Origin: JAYWIG01 sp043789035
GTDB lineage: Bacteria; Pseudomonadota; Gammaproteobacteria; Burkholderiales; Burkholderiaceae_E
DNA length: 5,695 nt
Direction of reading: 5' to 3'
Assembly (NCBI GenBank): GCA_043789035.1
Contig: JAYWIG010000366.1
Location: 1 to 5,695 of the forward strand
Positions 1 to 4,898 of the stretch are shown in pieces. The position numbers were made by a program, and so were the translations under genes. The first letter of the stretch is position 1; the number at the start of each line of letters is the position of its first letter. The notes beneath the pieces are model-generated. The model had not been told where the DNA came from and searched no databases. It saw nothing but the letters and a program-made list of their open reading frames with translations.

Positions 1-188
1 TGTACCTTGGCGCGACCAGACAAAAGAATATATAGCGACTGAGAGGGCTCGCCCTCGGCAACAATCGTTCGACCGCGAGGATAGTTGCGACGCAAGCTCC
101 CCGTAGCAAGCACGTCAAGCTGTGCTTCATTGAGACTTTGAAAGAGCGGAACCCGTCTTAGAAAGGCCTTGTTTTCTTCTTGTGCCAT
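1..188 (-). CDS. Cyclic-nucleotide-binding-domain (Crp/Fnr-type) protein, N-terminal part, cut by the window edge
   Basis: Reading the minus strand from the ATG at 186-188 gives 62 uninterrupted codons that run off the left edge. The translation starts MAQEENKAFLRRVPLFQSLN. It has the pattern of the start of a cNMP-binding beta-barrel: an N-terminal helix with 'FLRRVPLFQSLNEAQL', then 'YPRGRTIVAEGEPSQ' and 'LYILLSGRAKV', matching the usual 'F..G..I..EGE....Y.I..G...V' core. Crp/Fnr regulators and a few other cNMP-domain proteins begin this way. The DNA-binding helix-turn-helix, if present, lies outside the window, so calling it a transcription regulator is an inference. A TAGGTAGGT stretch just before the ATG could serve as ribosome binding site. 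The gene is divergent from trxB across 260 nt. The ligand cannot be judged from this fragment. Confidence 0.85.
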   Translation of the reverse strand, partial: MAQEENKAFLRRVPLFQSLNEAQLDVLATGSLRRNYPRGRTIVAEGEPSQSLYILLSGRAKV

Positions 189-261
189 ACCTACCTACAA
201 AATAAAGAGAGAGGACGTAAACGAAATTTCTGCAAATAAAAACATCAACGGGATGAAGGCA

Positions 262-279
262 ATTAGTCACAAAACTAAT
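262..279. repeat. Perfect inverted repeat ATTAGT-N6-ACTAAT, possible operator
   Basis: Six-base arms ATTAGT (262-267) and ACTAAT (274-279) are exact reverse complements around CACAAA. An 18-bp dyad of this size in a divergent intergenic region fits a homodimeric regulator site. It is not a match to the CRP consensus (TGTGA-N6-TCACA) or the FNR consensus (TTGAT-N4-ATCAA). The arms are AT-rich and could arise by chance. Confidence 0.35.
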
Positions 280-350
280 CCACTATCCGTTTCGGTCTCT
301 ATAATTCTGCATCAGACAGGGCTGAAATTGCAAAACTGCATGAGCTTTAA

Positions 351-378
351 TTCGTAACCACCTGATTAATAACATAAT
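351..378 (+). promoter_or_regulatory. Weak sigma-70-like promoter candidate for trxB
   Basis: TTCGTA (351-356, 3/6 to the -35 consensus), a 16-nt spacer and CATAAT (373-378, 5/6 to the -10 consensus) would start transcription near 385, about 64 nt before the trxB ATG. The alternative is the perfect -10-like TATAAT at 300-305, which lacks a -35 and would give a leader of about 137 nt. Neither is strong. Confidence 0.2.
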
Positions 379-448
379 TTCTGCTATTTTCGACCGCTCG
401 TCGGCGAAATTTTGATTTATAAACAACGCTACACCTAGGAACCTCACG

Positions 449-1417
449 ATGAGTACCGCTGCGCCAAGCACAAAACACGCCCATGTATTAATTCTCGGCT
501 CAGGCCCCGCTGGCTACACCGCCGCTGTCTACGCAGCTCGGGCGAATCTAAAACCGGTGATCATTACCGGCATAGCGCAAGGTGGCCAACTCATGACAAC
601 CACCGAAGTCGATAACTGGCCAGCAGATGCAGACGGTGTGCAAGGGCCAGAGTTAATGGAGCGGTTTTTGAAACATGCAGAGCGCTTTGGTACTGAAATT
701 ATTTTTGATCACATCCACACTGCCAAGCTCAACGAGAAGCCCATTCGTTTAATCGGCGATTCTGGTGAATATACTGCTGACTCCTTAATTATTGCTACAG
801 GGGCGTCTGCGAAGTATTTAGGCATCCCTTCAGAAACAGCCTACTCTGGCAAAGGAGTATCTGCTTGTGCAACCTGTGACGGTTTTTTCTATCGTGGGCA
901 GGAAGTCTGTGTAGTTGGCGGTGGGAATACCGCTGTTGAAGAGGCACTCTACCTATCAAATATCGCGAAAAAAGTTACTGTGATTCATCGCCGGGACAAA
1001 TTCAAAGCCGAGGCAATTCTCATAGATAAACTGATGGAAAAAGCAAAAAACGGCAACGTTGAAATCAAGTGGTTTCATGAAGTCGATGAAGTGCTTGGCG
1101 ATGTCAAAGGTGTTAATGGTATTCGTATTAAAGATACCCGCGATGGCGCTAAAACCGATCTCGCGTTGCAGGGTGTTTTCATCGCTATTGGCCACAGCCC
1201 CAACACCGACATTTTTAAAGAACAAGTCAGTATGAAAGGTGGCTATATTCAAACTTTAAGCGGCCTAGAGGGTCAAGCCACAGCCACCAATATTCCAGGT
1301 GTATTTGCTGCGGGTGATGTGCAAGATCATATCTACCGCCAAGCCATTACGAGTGCGGCCACAGGTTGCATGGCAGCCCTCGACGCACAACGTTATTTAG
1401 AGAACCAAACAAGCTAG
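449..1417 (+). CDS. trxB: Thioredoxin reductase (NADPH), TrxB
   Basis: This is a cytoplasmic FAD flavoenzyme that passes electrons from NADPH to oxidised thioredoxin, maintaining protein thiols, ribonucleotide reduction and peroxide defence. The 322-aa product is almost exactly the E. coli length (321). Visible motifs in order are the FAD-binding GSGPAG at residues 17-22, 'GGQLMTTTEVDNWP' at 45-58, 'IATGA' at 115-119, the redox-active CATC disulfide at 140-143, the NADPH-binding loop GGGNTA at 157-162 followed by the 2'-phosphate-recognising HRR at 180-182, and the second FAD motif GVFAAGDV at 284-291. The NADPH domain is inserted between the two FAD halves, as is normal for low-molecular-weight TrxB. 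An AGGA at 437-440, 8 nt before the ATG, supports this start. The Smr gene follows after 20 nt and is probably in the same transcript. All key residues are present. Confidence 0.98.
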   Translation: MSTAAPSTKHAHVLILGSGPAGYTAAVYAARANLKPVIITGIAQGGQLMTTTEVDNWPADADGVQGPELMERFLKHAERFGTEIIFDHIHTAKLNEKPIRLIGDSGEYTADSLIIATGASAKYLGIPSETAYSGKGVSACATCDGFFYRGQEVCVVGGGNTAVEEALYLSNIAKKVTVIHRRDKFKAEAILIDKLMEKAKNGNVEIKWFHEVDEVLGDVKGVNGIRIKDTRDGAKTDLALQGVFIAIGHSPNTDIFKEQVSMKGGYIQTLSGLEGQATATNIPGVFAAGDVQDHIYRQAITSAATGCMAALDAQRYLENQTS

Positions 1418-1437
1418 TGTGCTAGTACCTTTTTACT

Positions 1438-2067
1438 ATGAAAACCTTTGGCGATTTGCTTGGCTTTAAGAAAAAACTTGAATCCGATGCATTAGAAAAA
1501 GCTGAACGCTTGCGCCGCGAGAAAGAACTCGCGGCCCAGCGTGCTCGCGAAGCCAATGTTTTTCGCCGAGAAATGCGCGACGCGGTTTTACTGCCTCCAA
1601 GTAACCGCCTTTCCTTGGCCCCAAAATCGCCCGCACCTTACCCATTTCAAACAGAGCTCGATGAGCAGGCGGCACTTGCTGCATCAATGTCTGATGAGAT
1701 CAACATCGAGAGCCTGCTAGATACTGACTCAAATCTGTCATTTCGCCGAGATCACATTTCCCCTCAGGTAGTTAGAAAGCTTCGTAAGGGGCACTGGTCA
1801 GTTAAAGCACAGCTCGACTTACATGGCTTTCGAACTGACGAAGCGCGAGATTGCTTGGTGCAGTTTTTAAACAATTGTCAGAAGAACGACTGGCGATGCG
1901 TTAGGGTGATACATGGCAAGGGCTTGGGATCGCCTGACCGCGAGCCTGTGCTAAAGGGAAAGGTTTTGCGCTGGTTGGTACAACGCGACGAAATTTTGGC
2001 TTTTTGCCAAGCCCGGCCCAACGACGGTGGCAGCGGTGCGTTAATCGTATTGTTGAAAGCCGCTTAA
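1438..2067 (+). CDS. Smr-domain protein (SmrA/SmrB-like endonuclease family)
   Basis: The 209-aa protein has a C-terminal Smr (small MutS-related) domain at roughly residues 120-207. It carries the signature LDLHG at 126-130, HGKG at 159-162 and the terminal GGSGA motif at 197-201. A preceding 'FRR....P.V..KLR.G' segment at 102-118 is typical of proteobacterial stand-alone Smr proteins. E. coli relatives are SmrB, which cleaves mRNA at collided ribosomes, and SmrA; the HGKG and GGSGA forms are closer to SmrA, but the LDLHG motif degenerate in SmrA is intact here. Nuclease activity is therefore plausible but inferred. Residues 11-48 are very rich in Lys, Arg and Glu and probably form a charged helix or coiled coil. 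The ATG at 1438 follows the trxB stop by 20 nt with no clear Shine-Dalgarno sequence, so translational coupling is possible. A stop at 1423-1425 in this frame rules out a longer start. Confidence 0.92.
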   Translation: MKTFGDLLGFKKKLESDALEKAERLRREKELAAQRAREANVFRREMRDAVLLPPSNRLSLAPKSPAPYPFQTELDEQAALAASMSDEINIESLLDTDSNLSFRRDHISPQVVRKLRKGHWSVKAQLDLHGFRTDEARDCLVQFLNNCQKNDWRCVRVIHGKGLGSPDREPVLKGKVLRWLVQRDEILAFCQARPNDGGSGALIVLLKAA

Positions 2068-2083
2068 GGTTTAAGCTTAAACC
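2068..2083. repeat. Perfect 16-bp palindrome directly after the Smr stop codon
   Basis: GGTTTAAGCTTAAACC is its own reverse complement and begins on the base after the TAA of the Smr gene. It has no loop and no following T-tract, so it does not look like a standard intrinsic terminator. It could be a protein-binding dyad or a transcript-end structure. The remaining 96 nt to the next gene contain a TATTAT at 2128-2133 but no convincing -35 partner, so I cannot place the promoter of the DUF4126 gene. Confidence 0.5.
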
Positions 2084-2179
2084 GGCCAAGTACACGATTC
2101 ATTGCAATTTACTTGTCGACGCAGAAGTATTATCTGACGTTAACATCGCACATAGTTTAGCGAATTCGACAAGGCAGTT

Positions 2180-2794
2180 ATGGAAAATATTCTACAAGTA
2201 GGCATGCACCATATCCCCGATCTCGCACTAGCGGGAGCGCTGGCTTGGGGTGCGGGTATTCGCTTATACGCAGTACTTTTTATTTTTGGCATAGCGAGCT
2301 ATTTTGGCTATTGGCAGTTGCCGGAACACTTGAGTGCAATTGCGCACCCAGCGATGTTAGGCGCCTCAGGGTTTATGTCTATTGTCGAACTCTTTGCAGA
2401 CAAGCTTCCATGGCTTGATTCAGTGTGGGATAGCTTACAAACCTTTATTCGAATTCCTGCAGGAGCTGCACTTGCCGCCGCCGTATTTGGCGACTCCGGA
2501 ACCGCAATTGCCATGGCAGCAGCCCTTCTCGGAGGTTCTCTCACGGCTACGACTCACTTCGCGAAATCAGGTACGCGGGCCGTGGCTAATACGTCGCCCG
2601 AGCCCTTTTCAAACATAGCCTTATCTCTGACAGAGGACGTTGCCGTGGTTGGTGGAACTTACCTAGCCACGCAAAACCCCACGGCGTTCATCGTATGCTT
2701 GTTGATATTCATCGTCATGGCACTGGTGCTGATGCGCCTGATTTACAAAGGCTTTAAGCGCGTAGCCGGGCGAGTTAAAGGCGTTTTTGCCTAA
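2180..2794 (+). CDS. DUF4126 family integral membrane protein, function unknown
   Basis: The 204-aa hydrophobic protein has the features of the DUF4126 family. These include a first membrane segment around residues 14-44 ending near GAGIRLY (24-30), a His-Pro at 56-57, the family hallmark 'VELFADKLPWLDSVWD' at 69-84, 'IRIPAGA' at 90-96, a Gly/Ala-rich segment at 94-120, and the polar stretch H126...K129...R133...NTSPEP (137-142). A strong last transmembrane helix at about 168-188 ends in a basic tail (KGFKRVAGRVK), suggesting a cytoplasmic C-terminus. No catalytic function is established for the family that I know of, and none is assigned here. The start is supported by AAGG at 2171-2174, five bases before the ATG; an internal Met at residue 9 is a less likely alternative. 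It lies 112 nt after the Smr gene and converges on glnB. Confidence 0.9.
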   Translation: MENILQVGMHHIPDLALAGALAWGAGIRLYAVLFIFGIASYFGYWQLPEHLSAIAHPAMLGASGFMSIVELFADKLPWLDSVWDSLQTFIRIPAGAALAAAVFGDSGTAIAMAAALLGGSLTATTHFAKSGTRAVANTSPEPFSNIALSLTEDVAVVGGTYLATQNPTAFIVCLLIFIVMALVLMRLIYKGFKRVAGRVKGVFA

Positions 2795-2802
2795 AATCTA
2801 GT

Positions 2803-3141
2803 CTATATTGCGGCGTCCCCAGTTTCACCAGTCCGAATACGCACTACCTGCTCAACATCGAATATGAAGATCTTGCCATCGCCGATACGGCCGGTATGAG
2901 CAGCCTTGCTGATCGCTTCAATCGCACGATCAAGGAGGTTTGTAGGTACTACGACGTCAATCATGACTTTCGGCAAAAAATCGACTACGTACTCGGCACC
3001 ACGATACAACTCGGTATGCCCTTTTTGTCTGCCAAAACCCTTAACTTCCGTCACTGTTAAGCCAGTTACTCCGACTTCGGCTAAGGCCTCACGAACTTCA
3101 TCGAGTTTGAAGGGTTTAACAATTGCACTAATACGTTTCAT
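2803..3141 (-). CDS. glnB: Nitrogen regulatory protein P-II (GlnB type)
   Basis: This small trimeric cytoplasmic signalling protein binds ATP/ADP and 2-oxoglutarate and adjusts nitrogen-metabolism enzymes, kinases and transporters. The 112-aa length equals E. coli GlnB. Key residues sit at the canonical numbers: Q39 and K58 (2-oxoglutarate/Mg-ATP site), the T-loop YRGAEY at 46-51 with the uridylylated Tyr51, GDGK at 87-90, and R101 and R103 of the ATP site. GlnB rather than GlnK is favoured by HTEL at 42-45, Asp54 (Asn in E. coli GlnK), 'IFIFDVEQV' and the DAAI C-terminus, and by the absence of an adjacent amtB on the visible side. The ribosome binding site GGAG (3148-3151 on the plus coordinate) is 6 nt from the ATG. 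nadE lies 59 nt upstream on the same strand. P-II is known to bind glutamine-dependent NadE in other bacteria. Confidence 0.97.
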   Translation of the reverse strand: MKRISAIVKPFKLDEVREALAEVGVTGLTVTEVKGFGRQKGHTELYRGAEYVVDFLPKVMIDVVVPTNLLDRAIEAISKAAHTGRIGDGKIFIFDVEQVVRIRTGETGDAAI

Positions 3142-3175
3142 GGAAATCTCCGAGCTAAAAGAGGAATGTTGTTTT

Positions 3176-3190
3176 GATTCTAAGTGAATC
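3176..3190. repeat. Inverted repeat GATTC-N5-GAATC upstream of glnB
   Basis: Perfect 5-bp arms at 3176-3180 and 3186-3190 surround TAAGT. The dyad covers the candidate glnB -10 box (3177-3182), so it could be an operator, or simply a weak hairpin after the nadE stop. The arms are short and chance is a real possibility. Confidence 0.3.
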
Positions 3191-3204
3191 TAGGCAGCCG
3201 TTAA
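3177..3204 (-). promoter_or_regulatory. Candidate sigma-70 promoter for glnB in the nadE-glnB gap
   Basis: Read on the minus strand, TTAACG (3199-3204, 4/6 to the -35 consensus), a 16-nt spacer and TAGAAT (3177-3182, 5/6 to the -10 consensus) would start transcription near 3170, about 29 nt before the glnB ATG. The -35 overlaps the nadE stop codon. If real, glnB can be expressed separately from nadE. Confidence 0.35.
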
Positions 3205-4898
3205 TCTTCTCGATACTTCGAGGTAATCGGGTAGCGCCAATCCCGTCCAAATGCACGCTCAGATACCCGAATACCCACTGGAGATTGTCGCCGCTTATAC
3301 TCATTGAGCCGCATAAGTTTTACCACCCTTCGAACTGCGTCCTCTGGCAAACCGTCGGAAATGAGTTGATCGACACTACGATTCTCAACCATATAGCCTT
3401 GCACAATTGCGTCCAGCACTTCATAAGGCGGTAGTGAATCCTGGTCTTTCTGGTCAGCGCGCAACTCCGCACTTGGGGGGCGAGTAATAATTCGCTCAGG
3501 AATAACCTCACCAATGCCTTGCTCCACACCTAATGCGTTTCTGTATTGGCACAGGCGATAAACCAGTGTTTTGGGAATATCTTTAATGACTGCAAACCCG
3601 CCGGCCATATCTCCATACAAGGTGCAATAGCCAACTGCCATCTCACTCTTATTGCCGGTAGTCAACACGATAGAGCCAAACTTATTTGAGAGAGCCATCA
3701 GCAACGTGCCACGTATTCTGGCTTGCAAGTTTTCCTCGGTTGCGTCTTCTTTCAGGCCAACAAATTCGCTGCGCAACGTGTCTTTAAACGCATCAAAGCA
3801 AGCAACAATTGATTTTTCGTCATAACGCACACCGAGTCGATGTGCCATGTCTCTGGCGTCCACCCATGAAATCTCCGCAGTATAGGGCGACGGCATCATC
3901 ACGGCCCGAACTTTATCTGCCCCGATAGCGTCTACGGCAATCGCCATCACTAGGGCTGAATCCACACCGCCAGATAATCCAAGCACGGCACCAGGAAAGC
4001 CGTTTTTCGATAGGTAATCGCGCACTCCGAGAACCAGCGCCTTATACACTTGAGCCTCGGTTGCAAATGCAAACGCGCCAGAAGCGGCAGCAGCGGTACT
4101 CGCTAAGGACGCTTGCGCTGCGGTTTTTACAAAATCAACTGCTCCGCCTTCAGACCTTTGAACCTCTGCCAAAAGGATGTCGGGTTCGAAACCCTTGGCC
4201 TGCGCGGCGAGGGTGCCATCGGCATGTAACGCGTAGGAGTGCCCGTCGAATACCAACTCGTCTTGTCCACCAATCAGGTTGGCAGTGACAAAAGGTAGCT
4301 TTAAGCTGCTTACATGATCATGGCTGACATCGAAGCGCAGTGGCTGCTTATTGGTGTGATAGGGCGATGCGTTCAATGCTAAAAGCACCTCAGCGCCTGC
4401 CTGTTTTGCACGTTGTGGGGCTGCATCAAACCAAAAATCTTCACACACAACGACGCCAAAATGTGTACCGTCAACTTGAACCACCAACGGCTCTGTACCG
4501 ACCTCGAAATAGCGATCTTCATCAAACACGGAATAATTCGGCAATTCATGCTTGAAGTACTCGCCGATGACTGCACCTTTATACAACCACAAAGCAGCGT
4601 TATAGCGCTTGCCTTCGCGCATTACTGGCGCACCGACGATCACATGAACATCTAGCCCGGAAAGCTCTGCGGCAAGTTTTGCGAGCGAGTCTGCACATTT
4701 TTCAAAAAATTTTGGCCGTAAAAGCAAGTCTTCTGGGGGGTATGCGGTGAGCGAAAGCTCTGGCGTCAATACAATACGGGCACCTTGCGCGAAAGCGCTT
4801 TTTGCGGCGGCGACAATACGCTGCGAGTTACCATCAAAATCACCGATGATTTGATTTAACTGAGCAGCAGCAACTTTGATTTTCGAATGAACGTTCAT
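3201..4898 (-). CDS. nadE: Glutamine-dependent NAD+ synthetase, NadE
   Basis: The enzyme performs the last step of NAD+ synthesis, the ATP-dependent amidation of nicotinic acid adenine dinucleotide, using glutamine as ammonia source. The 565-aa protein has the two-domain form. An N-terminal nitrilase-like glutaminase domain (about 7-250) carries the catalytic triad Glu47 (TPEL), Lys116 (KHELPNY) and Cys152 (VCEDFW). A C-terminal synthetase domain (about 285-555) carries the ATP pyrophosphatase P-loop SGGVDS at 309-314, 'TTGNKSE' at 413-419 and 'YGDMAGG' at 428-434. Between them, residues 259-280 form an unusually Ala-rich linker, half alanine. The length is in the normal range for proteobacterial NadE. 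The ATG at 4898 fits the family, since the first strand 'IKVAAAQLN' starts at residue 7, but no Shine-Dalgarno is visible. glnB lies 59 nt downstream. On the opposite strand the next gene starts in the same CATG. Confidence 0.98.
   Translation of the reverse strand: MNVHSKIKVAAAQLNQIIGDFDGNSQRIVAAAKSAFAQGARIVLTPELSLTAYPPEDLLLRPKFFEKCADSLAKLAAELSGLDVHVIVGAPVMREGKRYNAALWLYKGAVIGEYFKHELPNYSVFDEDRYFEVGTEPLVVQVDGTHFGVVVCEDFWFDAAPQRAKQAGAEVLLALNASPYHTNKQPLRFDVSHDHVSSLKLPFVTANLIGGQDELVFDGHSYALHADGTLAAQAKGFEPDILLAEVQRSEGGAVDFVKTAAQASLASTAAAASGAFAFATEAQVYKALVLGVRDYLSKNGFPGAVLGLSGGVDSALVMAIAVDAIGADKVRAVMMPSPYTAEISWVDARDMAHRLGVRYDEKSIVACFDAFKDTLRSEFVGLKEDATEENLQARIRGTLLMALSNKFGSIVLTTGNKSEMAVGYCTLYGDMAGGFAVIKDIPKTLVYRLCQYRNALGVEQGIGEVIPERIITRPPSAELRADQKDQDSLPPYEVLDAIVQGYMVENRSVDQLISDGLPEDAVRRVVKLMRLNEYKRRQSPVGIRVSERAFGRDWRYPITSKYRED
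4851..4880 (+). promoter_or_regulatory. Weak promoter candidate for the FemAB-like gene, inside nadE
   Basis: TTGATT (4851-4856, 4/6), an 18-nt spacer and TTTGAT (4875-4880, 4/6) lie on the plus strand within the first codons of nadE. Transcription would begin near 4887, about 10 nt before the first ATG. The match is poor, but because no intergenic space exists, a promoter for this gene has to lie in nadE if the gene is not read from further left. Confidence 0.2.
4887..4898. repeat. 12-bp palindrome holding the nadE start codon
   Basis: ATGAACGTTCAT is perfectly self-complementary. On the minus strand it encodes the first four residues (MNVH) of NadE. On the plus strand the same bases open a five-codon reading frame (MNVHD, stop TAA at 4902-4904) that overlaps the start of the next gene in another frame. 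The tiny frame is probably incidental. Confidence 0.4.

Larger units (their letters stand above)
189..448. promoter_or_regulatory. Divergent control region between the cNMP-domain gene and trxB
   Basis: This 260-nt AT-rich stretch holds the 5' regions of two divergent genes and no credible gene of its own. It contains a perfect dyad ATTAGT-N6-ACTAAT at 262-279, a perfect -10-like TATAAT at 300-305 on the plus strand without a recognisable -35, a CATAAT at 373-378, and a short dyad CGAC-N5-GTCG at 391-403 inside the presumed trxB leader. Promoters for both directions must lie here unless the cNMP gene has another source of transcription. No strong two-box sigma-70 promoter is visible by eye on either strand. 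Confidence 0.6.

Noticed and set aside
169..357. 62-codon plus-strand frame across the cNMP gene start and the divergent region
   Set aside because: It overlaps the start of a recognisable minus-strand gene, has low-complexity content and shows no homology pattern.
956..1252. 98-codon minus-strand open frame inside trxB
   Set aside because: It lies wholly opposite a clear trxB coding region and its translation matches no family I recognise; it is a shadow frame.
2068..2083. Intrinsic terminator after the Smr gene
   Set aside because: The palindrome is AT-rich in the middle, has no natural loop and is not followed by a T-tract.
2004..2201. 65-codon plus-strand frame spanning the end of the Smr gene and the gap
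   Set aside because: Its first third overlaps the Smr domain in another frame, it runs into the DUF4126 start, and the rest reads through the palindrome; no domain or ribosome binding site supports it.
3142..3400. Sigma-54 promoter upstream of glnB
   Set aside because: I looked for the GG-N10-GC core in a TGGCAC-N5-TTGC context on the minus strand and did not find it.
2906..3434. Plus-strand frames opposite glnB and the end of nadE
   Set aside because: Both are antisense to strongly conserved coding sequence and have no features of real proteins.
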